DNA from: Microbacterium murale
Lineage (GTDB): Bacteria; Actinomycetota; Actinomycetes; Actinomycetales; Microbacteriaceae
Direction of reading: 5' to 3'
Length of the DNA: 64,000 nucleotides
NCBI RefSeq assembly: GCF_030815955.1
Contig: NZ_JAUSXK010000001.1
Coordinates: 3,844,001-3,908,000, forward strand
The position numbers were made by a program, and so were the translations under genes. The notes below the pieces were generated by a model that saw nothing but the letters and a program-made list of their open reading frames with translations, searched no databases and was not told where the DNA came from. Shown here piece after piece: positions 16,497-25,979 of the stretch (position 1 is its first letter; the number at the start of each line of letters is the position of its first letter).

Positions 16497-18644
16497 GTGA
16501 CTGACTACGAAAAGATCGACTTCTCCCCCGTCGTGGCACTCGCCGGGGAAGATGAGGTCGTCACCCACTCCGTGCTGCGCGAGGTCCGGTTGCCATCCGG
16601 CAAGGTGATGGCGCTTATCACGCTAGACAACGGGCGCGACCACAATCGCCCGAACACCCTGGGCCCGGTGACTCTCACCGAACTCGGCGAGACGCTCGCG
16701 AGCGTCAAGGCCCGCGCGGCATCCGGCGAGGTCCATGCAGTCGGCATCACCGGCAAGCAGTACATCCTCGCCGCCGGCGCAGACCTCTCCGACATCTCGA
16801 AGGTGCAGTCGAAGGAACAGGCTCGTCTCATCGCGCAGCTCGGCCACAAGGTCATCGGCTCGCTCAGCGACCTCGGAGTGCCGTCGTTCGCCTTCGTGAA
16901 CGGCCTGGCTCTGGGCGGTGGCCTCGAGATCGCATTGAACTCGACCTACCGCACGGTCGATGCCTCTGCAGCCGCCGTCGCGCTGCCAGAGGTCTTCCTC
17001 GGCATCATCCCCGGATGGGGTGGCGCCTACCTGCTTCCGAACCTCATCGGTATCGAGAACGCACTCGAGGTCGTGATCTCGAACCCGCTGAAGCAGAACC
17101 GCATGCTCAAGCCGCAGCAGGCGTTCGAGCTCGGCATCTTCGATGCGATCTTCCCCGCGGCGAACTACCTCGAGAACTCACTGGCTTGGGCGGATGCAGT
17201 ACTCGGCGGCAAGAAGGTGGAGCGCAAGAACGAGCCGGGCAAACTGGAGCGCCTGACGAAGTGGCCCATTGCGATCAAGATGGCCCGCGGCATGCTCGAG
17301 TCGAAGATCGGCACCGTACCGAAGTCGCCCTACGCGGCGCTCGACCTGCTGGACAAGGCGAAGAGCGGCACCAAGGCAGAAGGCTTCGCCCGCGAGGACG
17401 AGGCGCTCAGCGAGCTCGTCACCGGCGATCAGTTCGCCGCATCGATGTACGCGTTCGACCTGGTGCAGAAGCGGGCCAAGCGTCCGGTCGGCGCGCCGGA
17501 CAAGGCGCTCGCGAAGAAGGTGACCAAGGTCGGGATCATCGGCGCAGGTCTCATGGCCAGCCAATTCGCGCTGCTGTTCGTGCGCAAACTGCGCGTGCCG
17601 GTGCTCATCACCGATATCGACCGGGCCCGCGTCGACAAGGGCGTGGCTTACATCAACGATGAGATCGGCAAGCTCGAGGCGAAGGGGCGGCTGGACGCCG
17701 ACGGCGCCAACCAGTTGCGCGGACTCATCCACGGCACCGTCGACAAAAGCGACTACGCCGACTGCGACTTCGTCATCGAGGCAGTCTTCGAAGAGGTCGG
17801 AGTCAAGCAGCAGGTGTTCGGCGAGATCGAGAAGTTCATCGCCGACGACGCGATCCTGGCAACCAACACCTCGTCGCTCTCTGTCGAGGAGATCGGCGCG
17901 AAGCTCACTCACCCCGAGCGTCTCGTCGGCTTCCACTTCTTCAATCCGGTCGCAGTCATGCCACTCATCGAGATCGTGAAGACGCCGGGCACGAACGAGC
18001 AGACGCTCTCGACGGCGTTCGTCGTCGCGAAGGGGCTCGGGAAGAACGCCGTTCTCACGGCCGACGCGCCCGGCTTCGTGGTGAACCGCCTGCTGGCGAA
18101 GGTCATGGGTGAGGCGGCTCGCGCGGTCTACGAAGGCACGCCGGTCGCCGAGGTCGAGAAGGCGTTCGGCCCGCTCGGCCTGCCGATGGGACCCTTCCAG
18201 CTCATCGACCTGGTCGGCTGGAAGGTCGCGGCTCACGTGCAGGACACGATGGTGCGGCACTTCCCGGATCGCTTCTACGCGAACGAGAACTTCCACGCGC
18301 TCGCTGAGCTCGACCAGGTCGTCGAGAAAGACAAGGGCGGCCGAGTGACCGGCTGGACGAAGGCCGCCGAGAAGGCGCTCAAGGGCCACGTCGGCACTGC
18401 TCCCGCCTCTTCTGAGACCATCCTGCGGCGCGTGCAGGACGGTCTCACTCAGGAGATCAGGCTCATGCTCGACGAGGATGTGGTGCCGGAGGTCGAAGAC
18501 ATCGATCTCTGCCTGATCCTCGGCGCCGGCTGGCCCTTCATCGACGGTGGGGCCTCGGTCTACCTGGATCGAGAGGGTGCCTCCGAACGTGTCTTCGATG
18601 GGACATTCCACACGCCGCCGATCCGCGGAATCGCGCACAGCTGA
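16497..18644 (+). CDS. fadB: 3-hydroxyacyl-CoA dehydrogenase / enoyl-CoA hydratase (FadB-like)
   Basis: The 715-residue multifunctional enzyme has an N-terminal crotonase domain (about 20-210; oxyanion motif ALGGGLEIAL and acid in PEVFLGIIPGWGG), then an NAD-binding domain (GIIGAGLMASQFA, about residue 345) and a C-terminal hydroxyacyl dehydrogenase part (GFHFFNPVAVMPLIEIV, APGFVVNRLLA). It hydrates and oxidises acyl-CoA in the cytoplasm. GTG at 16497 gives the usual start (VTDYEKIDFSPVV); GTG at 16485 overlaps the thiolase stop and is possible. A hairpin terminator follows the gene. Confidence 0.93.
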   Translation: MTDYEKIDFSPVVALAGEDEVVTHSVLREVRLPSGKVMALITLDNGRDHNRPNTLGPVTLTELGETLASVKARAASGEVHAVGITGKQYILAAGADLSDISKVQSKEQARLIAQLGHKVIGSLSDLGVPSFAFVNGLALGGGLEIALNSTYRTVDASAAAVALPEVFLGIIPGWGGAYLLPNLIGIENALEVVISNPLKQNRMLKPQQAFELGIFDAIFPAANYLENSLAWADAVLGGKKVERKNEPGKLERLTKWPIAIKMARGMLESKIGTVPKSPYAALDLLDKAKSGTKAEGFAREDEALSELVTGDQFAASMYAFDLVQKRAKRPVGAPDKALAKKVTKVGIIGAGLMASQFALLFVRKLRVPVLITDIDRARVDKGVAYINDEIGKLEAKGRLDADGANQLRGLIHGTVDKSDYADCDFVIEAVFEEVGVKQQVFGEIEKFIADDAILATNTSSLSVEEIGAKLTHPERLVGFHFFNPVAVMPLIEIVKTPGTNEQTLSTAFVVAKGLGKNAVLTADAPGFVVNRLLAKVMGEAARAVYEGTPVAEVEKAFGPLGLPMGPFQLIDLVGWKVAAHVQDTMVRHFPDRFYANENFHALAELDQVVEKDKGGRVTGWTKAAEKALKGHVGTAPASSETILRRVQDGLTQEIRLMLDEDVVPEVEDIDLCLILGAGWPFIDGGASVYLDREGASERVFDGTFHTPPIRGIAHS

Positions 18645-18662
18645 CGCTGCGCAGCTCCCTCT

Positions 18663-18694
18663 GAAGGGGTCGTGTCCTCGGACGCGGCCCCTTC
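18663..18694 (+). terminator. Terminator after the fadA-fadB operon
   Basis: A hairpin (GAAGGGG pairing with CCCCTTC, extended inward by further pairs including two G-U) starts 19 nt after the fadB stop and is followed by a short TCTCT. Confidence 0.65.
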
Positions 18695-18832
18695 TCTGCG
18701 TCCACCCGGCCAACCGCTCACGAAATCCGGGTGAACAACTCGTGCGGAGCCATGAACTCGCGGCGCTTTGCGCGGGTGAACAGGCAGAGTGTGAGTGTGG
18801 ATGCGATATTCAGCGCACTGGGCACCGGCACG

Positions 18833-19492
18833 ATGAGCACACTCGTGAAGTCAGGCACTGCCGTCCTCACGACTCTGCTGGTAGTCCCCGCGCTTCTGAA
18901 GCTCTTCATCGTGACCGTCGACGAGGGATGGGCAGCCATTCGGACCCGCAACGGCAAACCCATCGTCCGCAAGGCCACCTCACGCAGTGTCCGCACCGGC
19001 AAGGGCACTGCGGGCGAGGTCGTAGTCCTCCATTCCGGCTCACACGGTGCGTTCCCACTGTTCTATTGGTACAAGCTCATCGATGTCCGTGTGCGCTCGA
19101 CGGATCTGCCCGCTCGTCATCTCACAGGCGCGACGGGACATCAGCATCTCATCCACGCGTCGTTCGAGTGGCGCCCCGTTCCCTCAGGTCGCGACCTGAG
19201 GGTGTTCGAGCTCGACGTCGTCAACGTCAAGGAGCGCGCGGCGAACATCGTCGGCGCCGCTCTGCGCGACGTCATCCACGCCACGGATGGCCCGGTGCTC
19301 CCCCGCAACGAAGACATCAACGTCACGGTTCTCGCCCATTGCGCGGAGCGAGCGCTGTCAGCGGGCGGAATAGAGATCCTCTCCGTCATGATCACCGGTG
19401 ATGCGCTCACCGACGGTTATCTGCTCTCCCAGGCGCTGCGCGAAACGGACCGCGGTCCTGCGGCTGTCGCCGCACTGCACGCCCTCAACTGA
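18833..19492 (+). CDS. Band 7 / SPFH domain protein
   Basis: The 219-residue protein has an N-terminal membrane anchor (residues 10-25, VLTTLLVVPALLKLFIVTV) followed by an SPFH-like domain: VDEGWAAIRTRNGKPI, FYWYKLIDVRVRSTDLPA and DVVNVKERAANIVGAALRDVI. It is shorter than full SPFH proteins and lacks the long coiled coil. Relatives organise membrane microdomains or protect proteases; nothing here narrows this down. The start is the ATG at 18833, which places the anchor at residue 10; earlier in-frame codons lie in poorly coding sequence. The 188 bp upstream hold only the fadB terminator. Confidence 0.7.
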   Translation: MSTLVKSGTAVLTTLLVVPALLKLFIVTVDEGWAAIRTRNGKPIVRKATSRSVRTGKGTAGEVVVLHSGSHGAFPLFYWYKLIDVRVRSTDLPARHLTGATGHQHLIHASFEWRPVPSGRDLRVFELDVVNVKERAANIVGAALRDVIHATDGPVLPRNEDINVTVLAHCAERALSAGGIEILSVMITGDALTDGYLLSQALRETDRGPAAVAALHALN

Positions 19493-19530
19493 GGCGTCGT
19501 CACCGCGGCGCTTCTGAGATGCCGCGTTGC

Positions 19531-19536
19531 TATCAT
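19531..19536 (+). promoter_or_regulatory. -10 element TATCAT before a short leader ORF
   Basis: The hexamer ends 6 nt before an ATG at 19543, predicting a leaderless transcript that begins with a 13-codon ORF. Confidence 0.4.
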
Positions 19537-19542
19537 TCCAAG

Positions 19543-19584
19543 ATGCGCCTCCCACCGGAGATCTACGCGGGCATGCGATCATGA
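19543..19584 (+). CDS. Candidate 13-codon leader peptide
   Basis: ATG at 19543 opens MRLPPEIYAGMRS followed by TGA at 19582-19584. That stop overlaps the next ATG (ATGA) at 19581, so translation of the leader could feed directly into the broken membrane-protein gene. The ORF is too short for coding statistics; support comes from the -10 spacing and the exact overlap. Confidence 0.35.
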   Translation: MRLPPEIYAGMRS

Positions 19585-20129
19585 GCGAGGATCGTCCACT
19601 TCCGTCGCCACGAACAGACGACGAACCGATGGCGTTCACTCGCGATGAACTCACCCGCGGCGCATGGTCTGCCTGGCTGACCTTCATCTCTCTGATGGCC
19701 GTCGGCGTGATGATCGTGCTCAGCGTGAGTTTCGCACTACGTCCCGGGTCGGGGCTGCTTTCGAGCTTGTGGTTCACCCTGCTGGCGGCGCTGATCGGAT
19801 GAGCGCTCATCGGCGGACCGGTGTCTTTGTTCGCGATGGTGCTGGGAACGCTGATCGCCTTGCCGATCGGGCACGCTCTACGGCGCACGACCGGTCCGGC
19901 GCTGCACCTGCTGAGTTATAGCCTGCTCAGCATCGCCGCGGCAGCACTTGGCGCCTTCATCACCGCTCCGCTCCTGGAAGGGCTCGGCGACCTCGGCTCC
20001 GCGATCTCCGTCGCCGTCGTGCTGGCCGCGGTTCCCGCGGCCCCAGCCGGGTGGTGGCTGACATCACGGCGCGCCTTGCGTGATGATGCCTGGCGTGCGC
20101 GCGCAGGAACCATCACCGCACACGAGTAG
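19581..20129 (+). pseudogene. Small membrane protein gene interrupted by an in-frame TGA
   Basis: One continuous reading frame of 183 codons is split by TGA at 19800-19802. The first part (73 aa) has a charged N-terminus and one membrane helix (WLTFISLMAVGVMIVLSV) and begins a second; the rest (from 19803) continues in the same frame with LIGGPVSLFAMVLGTLIALPIG and two more helices, ending TITAHE. The codons around the stop form a 15-nt imperfect tandem repeat (ALIG-stop/ALIGG) in which the second copy has GGA where the first has TGA, so a single G-to-T change would explain it. GTG at 19821 could restart translation. Function is unknown. Confidence 0.65.
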
Positions 20130-20144
20130 GCGGGACTCGTGGGC

Positions 20145-22085
20145 TCAGCGCCGGTCGTGCAGCGGCAGATCGATGGCGCCGGTCTCTCCAGCATTGCGAG
20201 CAACTGGGATGCGGGTTCCGAGCACCTGCGACACGATGTCCTGTGCGATCTTCGGTGCAGTGAGGCCGGCATCCGCGAGGATCTGATCACGAGAAGCGTG
20301 GTCGATGAACTCGTCGGGAAGCCCGAGCTCGTCCACGGCGGTGTCGATTCCTGCTTCGCGGAGCACCTGGCGCACGCGGGTGCCGATGCCGCCGACACGG
20401 ATGCCGTCCTCCAGCGTGATCACGAGACGATGCGACCGCGCCAGGTCGATGACCGACCGCTGCACCGGAATCGCCCAACGAGGGTCGATGACCGTCGCGC
20501 CGATGCCCTGGGCCCGCAGTCGCGCCGCGACGTCCATCGCCATCGCGGCGAACGGACCTATGGCCACGATCAGCACGTCCTCGCTCTCGCCGCGCGAAAG
20601 CACGTCAACGCCGTCACCCAGCCGTTCAACGGAAGGGATGTCCGGCGCCACTTCGCCCTTCGGGAATCGGATCACCGTAGGTGCGTCATCCACGGCGACT
20701 GCTTCGTCGAGCGCTTCCTTCAGCCGCGCGCCGTCGCGTGGCGCGGCGATGCGGATGTGCGGCACGATCTGCAGCATCGCGAGATCCCACATGCCGTGGT
20801 GGCTCGGGCCGTCAGGCCCGGTGACTCCTGCGCGGTCGAGTACGAAGGTGACGCCGGCCCTGTGCAGCGCGACATCCATCAGCACCTGGTCGAACGCTCG
20901 GCCCATGAACGTGGCGTAGAGAGCGACCACAGGATGCAAGCCGCCGAATGCAAGCCCGGCAGCCGATGCCACAGCGTGCTGCTCCGCAATGCCGACGTCA
21001 TACACGCGATCCGGGAAACGCTCGGCGAACGGAGCGAGGCCGGTCGGTCGAAGCATCGCCGCTGTCATCGCGATGACCTTCGGATCGCGCTCCCCCACGC
21101 GGACCAGCGAATCGGAGAACACGTCTGTCCAGCTCTGCCCGCTGCTCGACAACGGTTCGCCCGTCGCGGGATCTATGCGGTTCACGGCATGGAACTGGTC
21201 GGCTTCGTCATCGCGAGCCGGCTGGTAACCGCGGCCCTTCTCGGTGATCGCGTGCACGAGCACCGGAGCGCCATACGACTTGGCGAGTTCCAGCGTCTCG
21301 ATCAGCGCCGGGATGTCATGTCCGTCGACCGGCCCGAGGTACTTGATGTCGAGGTTGGAATACAGCGCCTCATTATTCGTGAACCGGGAGAGGAAGCCGT
21401 GCGTTCCTCCGCGGATACCGCGGAACATCGCGCGGCCCACTGGTCCAAACACTCGGAAGAGGCGGTCGGACTTGCGGTGCAGATCCTTGTACGCCCCGGC
21501 CGTGCGCACACGGTTGAGATAACGTGACATCCCGCCGATGGTCGGAGCATAGGAGCGGCCGTTGTCGTTCACGACGATGACCAGATTACGGTCGTTGTCG
21601 TCAGTGATGTTGTTCAGGGCCTCCCAGGTCATTCCCCCCGTGAGTGCGCCGTCGCCGACCACCGCCACCACATGCCGATCTGAGCGGCCCGTGGCTGTCA
21701 GCGCGCGCGAGACGCCGTCGGCCCAGCTCAGCGAGCTCGACGCATGGGAGGACTCGACGACGTCATGCGGGCTCTCACTGCGCTGCGGGTAGCCTGCGAG
21801 CCCACCGCGTACGCGCAGAGCGGAGAAGTCCTGCCTGCCGGTGAGCAGCTTGTGCACGTAGGACTGGTGGCCTGTGTCGAAGATGATCGGGTCATCCGGA
21901 GATTCGAAGACGCGGTGCAGAGCAATGGTGAGTTCCACGACGCCGAGGTTGGGACCGAGATGTCCGCCGGTGCGAGACACATTCTGGACGAGGAACTCTC
22001 TGGTCTCCGCGGCGAGCTCGACGAGTTCGTCAGGGGTGAGCTCATCGAGATCTCGTGGTCCGGTGATGCGCTGCAGAATCGGCAT
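20145..22085 (-). CDS. dxs: 1-deoxy-D-xylulose-5-phosphate synthase
   Basis: The 646-residue enzyme condenses pyruvate and glyceraldehyde 3-phosphate, the first step of the non-mevalonate isoprenoid pathway. It has the thiamine-diphosphate motif (VVGDGALTGGMTWEALNN), the early GHLGPNLGVVELT and GHQSYVHKLLTGR segments, and the central DVGIAEQHAVASAAGLA. Length is typical. The ATG has GGAGGAGGG 3 nt upstream. It is convergent with the disrupted membrane-protein gene and shares the strand with acnA upstream, separated by a strong terminator. Confidence 0.96.
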   Translation of the reverse strand: MPILQRITGPRDLDELTPDELVELAAETREFLVQNVSRTGGHLGPNLGVVELTIALHRVFESPDDPIIFDTGHQSYVHKLLTGRQDFSALRVRGGLAGYPQRSESPHDVVESSHASSSLSWADGVSRALTATGRSDRHVVAVVGDGALTGGMTWEALNNITDDNDRNLVIVVNDNGRSYAPTIGGMSRYLNRVRTAGAYKDLHRKSDRLFRVFGPVGRAMFRGIRGGTHGFLSRFTNNEALYSNLDIKYLGPVDGHDIPALIETLELAKSYGAPVLVHAITEKGRGYQPARDDEADQFHAVNRIDPATGEPLSSSGQSWTDVFSDSLVRVGERDPKVIAMTAAMLRPTGLAPFAERFPDRVYDVGIAEQHAVASAAGLAFGGLHPVVALYATFMGRAFDQVLMDVALHRAGVTFVLDRAGVTGPDGPSHHGMWDLAMLQIVPHIRIAAPRDGARLKEALDEAVAVDDAPTVIRFPKGEVAPDIPSVERLGDGVDVLSRGESEDVLIVAIGPFAAMAMDVAARLRAQGIGATVIDPRWAIPVQRSVIDLARSHRLVITLEDGIRVGGIGTRVRQVLREAGIDTAVDELGLPDEFIDHASRDQILADAGLTAPKIAQDIVSQVLGTRIPVARNAGETGAIDLPLHDRR

Positions 22086-22209
22086 CCGCCCTCCTCCTGG
22101 TTCCGGGAACCGGGTGGTCACCCACTCAGTCCCGCCCGTAGATTCTATCCTCGCAGTCCGAGAACTTACGGTTAACCCGGTTGCGCGGCGCCACGTGTCC
22201 GGGTATGCA

Positions 22210-22243
22210 AGAGGGCCCGGGCGGCACAGCGCCCGGGCCCTCT
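22210..22243 (-). terminator. Strong terminator downstream of acnA
   Basis: A perfect 13-bp inverted repeat (AGAGGGCCCGGGC and its complement) with an 8-nt loop lies 11 nt after the acnA stop. On the minus strand it ends in CTCTTGC, a weak T tract. Confidence 0.85.
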
Positions 22244-22254
22244 CACAGCGTTGA

Positions 22255-25086
22255 TCAGACCAGCGAACGCAGAACGTACTGCAGGATGCCGCCGTTGCGG
22301 TAGTAGTCCGCCTCACCGGGGGTGTCGATGCGGACGACCGCGTCGAACTCCACGGCCTGCTTGCCCTCTGGCGAGTGCTCGCTCGGTGTGGCCGTGACGT
22401 GAACCGTCTTCGGTGTGGTGCCGTTGTTGAGTTCCTTGAGACCCGAGATCGACACGACCTCAGTGCCGTCAAGACCCAGCGTCTCCCAGCTCTCGCCGGC
22501 AGGGAACTGGAGCGGGACGACGCCCATGCCGATCAGGTTCGAGCGGTGGATGCGCTCGAAGCTCTCGGTGATGACCGCCTTGACGCCCAGCAGGCTGGTG
22601 CCCTTGGCCGCCCAGTCACGCGAGGACCCGGAACCGTACTCCTTGCCACCGAAGATGACCAGCGGAGTGCCGGCCTCCTGGTAGTTCTGACTGGCGTCGT
22701 AGATGAACGACTGCGGGGCCTCTGCCTGCGTGAAGTCGCGCGTGTATCCGCCCTCGACTTCGGCACCGTCGTTGACAGCGCGGACCAGCTGGTTCTTCAG
22801 ACGGATGTTCGCGAAGGTTCCGCGAATCATGACCTCGTGGTTTCCACGACGCGATCCGAAGGAGTTGAAGTCCTTCTGACGAACGCCGTGCTCTTCGAGG
22901 TACTTCGCTGCCGGCGTGGCGGCCTTGATGTTGCCTGCCGGGCTGATGTGGTCGGTCGTGACCGAGTCGCCAAGGGTGGCCAGCACGCGCGCGCCGGTGA
23001 TGTCGCTCACCGGGGTCAGCTCCATCGTCATGCCCTCGAAGTACGGAGGGCGACGCACGTAGGTCGACTTCTCGTCCCACTCGAAGATCGGGCCGGTAGG
23101 CGTGGGCAGGCTCGTCCAGCGCTCATCACCGTCGAAGACGGTGGCGTACTGCTTGATGAACTGCTCGCGCGAGATCGATGAGTCGATGATCTCCTGCACT
23201 TCGTCCGGCGCGGGCCAGATGTCCTTCAGGAAGACGTCGTCGCCCTGCTCGTCCTTGCCGAGAGCATCGGTCTCGAAGTCAAAGTGCATCGAACCGGCGA
23301 GAGCGTACGCGACCACAAGGGGCGGCGAGGCGAGATAGTTCATCTTGACGTCAGGGCTGATGCGACCCTCGAAGTTGCGGTTGCCCGACAGTACCGCCGT
23401 GACCGCGAGATCGTGGTCGTTGATGGCCGCGGAGACCTCTTCGATCAGCGGACCGGAGTTTCCGATGCAGATCGTGCAGCCGTAGCCGACCGTGTAGAAC
23501 CCCAGCCCCTCGAGATCTTTGTCGAGGCCGGACTTCTCGTAGTAGTCGGTGACGACCTTCGACCCGGGGCCCAGCGTGGTCTTGACCCAGGGCTTCTGCT
23601 TCAGCCCGCGCTCGCGCGCCTTGCGTGCGAGCAGGCCTGCGGCGATCATGACCGACGGGTTCGACGTGTTGGTGCACGAGGTGATCGCAGCCAGCGTCAC
23701 GGCGCCGTGGTCGAGAATGTACTTCTCGCCGGAAGGCGTGGTGACGGGCACCGGCTTGGAAGAGCCGCTGACACCGCTGGAGATGTGCACAGGACGGGTG
23801 TCCGTGTGCTCATCACCGGGAGCCGCGCCCGGGTCGGATGCCGGGAACGAGTGCTTGGACTCGAGATCCACGATCGAATCGGAGGTGCTGGCATCCGCGT
23901 AGTTGAGGATGTCCTTCTCGAACTGCGACTTCGACTCCGACAGCAGAATGCGGTCCTGCGGACGCTTCGGACCGGCGATCGACGGCACCACAGTGCCCAG
24001 ATCGAGCTCCATGTACTCGCTGAAGACCGGCTCGACGGCCGGATCGTGCCAGAGGCGCTGCTGCTTCGCGTACTCCTCGACGAGGGCCACGGCCTGCTCG
24101 TCACGGCCCGTGAGACGCAGATACTCGGTGGTGACGGCGTCGATCGGGAAGATCGCGGCGGTCGAGCCGAACTCGGGGCTCATGTTTCCGATGGTGGCAC
24201 GGTTCGCGAGCGGAACGGATGCCACGCCCTCGCCGTAGAACTCGACGAACTTGCCGACCACACCATGCTTGCGCAGCATGTCGGTGATCGTGAGCACGAC
24301 GTCCGTCGCCGTCACTGCCGCTGGGATCTGGCCGGTGAGCTTGAAGCCCACAACCCGCGGGATCAGCATCGACACGGGCTGTCCAAGCATCGCGGCCTCA
24401 GCCTCGATGCCGCCGACGCCCCAGCCCAGCACACCGAGGCCGTTGACCATGGTGGTGTGAGAATCGGTGCCGACGCAGGTGTCGGGGTAGGCCTGGAGCA
24501 CACCGCCGTTGACGCGGTCATAGATGACCTTGGCAAGGTGCTCGATGTTCACCTGGTGCACGATGCCGGTGCCGGGGGGAACGACCTTGAAGTCGTTGAA
24601 CGCCGTCTGGCCCCAGCGCAGGAACTGATAGCGCTCGCCGTTGCGCTCGTACTCGATCTCGACGTTGCGCTCGAGAGCATTGTCGGTGCCGAACAGGTCG
24701 GCGATGACGGAGTGGTCGATGACCATCTCAGCCGGCGAGAGCGGGTTGATCTTGTTCGGGTCGCCGCCGAGGGCGGTCACGGCCTCGCGCATGGTGGCGA
24801 GATCGACGATGCAGGGCACGCCGGTGAAGTCCTGCATCACCACACGCGCCGGCGAGAACTGGATCTCGGTGCTGGGCTCCGCCGCAGCATCCCATGACCC
24901 GAGCGCCTCGATCTGCGACTTCGTCACGTTCGCACCGTCTTCAGTGCGAAGCAGGTTCTCGAGGAGTACCTTCAGGCTGAACGGGAGCTTCTCAAAGCCC
25001 GGAACCGTGTCAACGCGGAAGATCTCATAGTCGGTACTGCCGACCGTCAGGGTGCTCTTGGCACCGAAGCTGTTCACCGTGGACAC
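22255..25086 (-). CDS. acnA: Aconitate hydratase
   Basis: The 943-residue AcnA interconverts citrate and isocitrate in the TCA cycle with a [4Fe-4S] cluster. Cluster cysteines lie in [17 protein letters not shown] and in [14 protein letters not shown]; the C-terminal swivel domain has [12 protein letters not shown]. The GTG at 25086 is chosen because AAGGAGA lies 7 nt upstream; an in-frame ATG at 25131 has no such site. The length is normal for actinobacterial AcnA. The 150-bp upstream region contains a long perfect palindrome. No acnR-type regulator gene is adjacent. Confidence 0.96.
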   Translation of the reverse strand: MSTVNSFGAKSTLTVGSTDYEIFRVDTVPGFEKLPFSLKVLLENLLRTEDGANVTKSQIEALGSWDAAAEPSTEIQFSPARVVMQDFTGVPCIVDLATMREAVTALGGDPNKINPLSPAEMVIDHSVIADLFGTDNALERNVEIEYERNGERYQFLRWGQTAFNDFKVVPPGTGIVHQVNIEHLAKVIYDRVNGGVLQAYPDTCVGTDSHTTMVNGLGVLGWGVGGIEAEAAMLGQPVSMLIPRVVGFKLTGQIPAAVTATDVVLTITDMLRKHGVVGKFVEFYGEGVASVPLANRATIGNMSPEFGSTAAIFPIDAVTTEYLRLTGRDEQAVALVEEYAKQQRLWHDPAVEPVFSEYMELDLGTVVPSIAGPKRPQDRILLSESKSQFEKDILNYADASTSDSIVDLESKHSFPASDPGAAPGDEHTDTRPVHISSGVSGSSKPVPVTTPSGEKYILDHGAVTLAAITSCTNTSNPSVMIAAGLLARKARERGLKQKPWVKTTLGPGSKVVTDYYEKSGLDKDLEGLGFYTVGYGCTICIGNSGPLIEEVSAAINDHDLAVTAVLSGNRNFEGRISPDVKMNYLASPPLVVAYALAGSMHFDFETDALGKDEQGDDVFLKDIWPAPDEVQEIIDSSISREQFIKQYATVFDGDERWTSLPTPTGPIFEWDEKSTYVRRPPYFEGMTMELTPVSDITGARVLATLGDSVTTDHISPAGNIKAATPAAKYLEEHGVRQKDFNSFGSRRGNHEVMIRGTFANIRLKNQLVRAVNDGAEVEGGYTRDFTQAEAPQSFIYDASQNYQEAGTPLVIFGGKEYGSGSSRDWAAKGTSLLGVKAVITESFERIHRSNLIGMGVVPLQFPAGESWETLGLDGTEVVSISGLKELNNGTTPKTVHVTATPSEHSPEGKQAVEFDAVVRIDTPGEADYYRNGGILQYVLRSLV

Positions 25087-25211
25087 GAATCCGTCTCCTT
25101 CTTGTCTGATGGAAGCGACAGGCGACTCCATCTTGCTCGCGTGCGGCGCTGTCGGCTAGCAAGGCACACCTAACAGTGTGCGCTGTGAAAGCCTGCCAGC
25201 GAAAGACCACA

Positions 25212-25235
25212 ATTTATCTTGATGTCAAGATAAAT
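25212..25235 (-). promoter_or_regulatory. 24-bp operator-like palindrome upstream of acnA
   Basis: Two perfect 11-nt arms (ATTTATCTTGA and its complement) are separated by TG. The element is strikingly AT-rich for this genome and lies 126-149 bp upstream of the acnA GTG, 4 bp from the end of the preceding gene. On the minus strand it contains a TTGACA hexamer, so it may overlap the promoter. Symmetry and size resemble MarR-family operators; the regulator is unknown. Confidence 0.6.
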
Positions 25236-25238
25236 CTA

Positions 25239-25979
25239 TCACGAACGGGATGCTGTGGTCTGCGGCGACTCGCGCGGATAGAGAGCCCGGACGACGAGCC
25301 AGGTGACCGCGATGAGCGGTGCGAACAGCGGCAGTCCCATGATCAGCTTGAGCGTGCCGAGCGCTGTCACCTGATCGGTCAGGTAGAGCGGCAGTTGCAC
25401 TGCGAGCCGCGCGAAGAAGAGCGCGGCCCAGGCGATTCCGAGAAGGCGGAACGCGCGGCGCTTGCGCTTATCCGCGCGCCAGGCGGTGGCCTCCCCCATC
25501 AGGAATCCTGCGGCGATACCGATCAGCGACCATCCGATCAGTGCGGAGACGAGGAAGGCGGTTCCGTATACGGCGTTCGTGATGAGCCCGGGGACGAAGT
25601 TGTCGGCACCACGGCCGGTCCACAGCGCGAGCGCAGCAGCCGCACCGGCGGCGATCAACCCGCCCAGCGCAGCCGAGGGCGGCGACTTCTGCGCCAGACG
25701 CACGACGGTGAACACGGCGGCGAGACCGACGGAGACGCCGAGCGAGAGGATGAGCGGCTCAGGCTTGACGGTGAACAGGATGACGAACGCGAGGCTGGGC
25801 AGAACCGATTCGAAGACTCCTCGCCAGCCACCCATGGCCGACCACACGACCTTCTGCGTGCTGGCGTTCTCTGCGGGATCAAGGCCTACCCTACGCGCAG
25901 CTCCGCCGAGTGCTGCGCCGAGCAGCTCAGAGGTGCGCTGCTCGTGCGGCTCCTCGTCGTCGCGGTCGTCGCTGCTCAC
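25239..25979 (-). CDS. DUF3159 family membrane protein
   Basis: The 246-residue protein has a 50-residue acidic cytoplasmic N-terminus and five or six membrane helices (LPSLAFVILFTV, LSLGVSVGLAAVFTVVRL, LGGLIAAGAAAALALW and others). The GGWRGVFESVLPSLAF segment is typical of DUF3159. Function is unknown. Its ATG overlaps the stop of the DUF3710 gene (ATGA), and it is the last gene of the dut-DUF3710-DUF3159 operon. The acnA palindrome begins just past its stop. Confidence 0.85.
   Translation of the reverse strand: MSSDDRDDEEPHEQRTSELLGAALGGAARRVGLDPAENASTQKVVWSAMGGWRGVFESVLPSLAFVILFTVKPEPLILSLGVSVGLAAVFTVVRLAQKSPPSAALGGLIAAGAAAALALWTGRGADNFVPGLITNAVYGTAFLVSALIGWSLIGIAAGFLMGEATAWRADKRKRRAFRLLGIAWAALFFARLAVQLPLYLTDQVTALGTLKLIMGLPLFAPLIAVTWLVVRALYPRESPQTTASRS

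Noticed and set aside
17178..18713. 511-codon minus-strand open frame opposite fadB
   Set aside because: It is antisense to a clear beta-oxidation gene; long open antisense frames are usual at this GC content and it has no start site or motif.
19800..19802. Selenocysteine at the in-frame TGA
   Set aside because: No selenoprotein family is involved and no SECIS-like stem with the right position is evident; mutation is simpler.
23284..24897. 537-codon plus-strand frame opposite acnA
   Set aside because: It is antisense to aconitase and has shadow-type composition.
25154..25173. DtxR-like half-site upstream of acnA
   Set aside because: TTAGGT is present but only about 11 of 19 positions match the DtxR consensus and the second half is poor.
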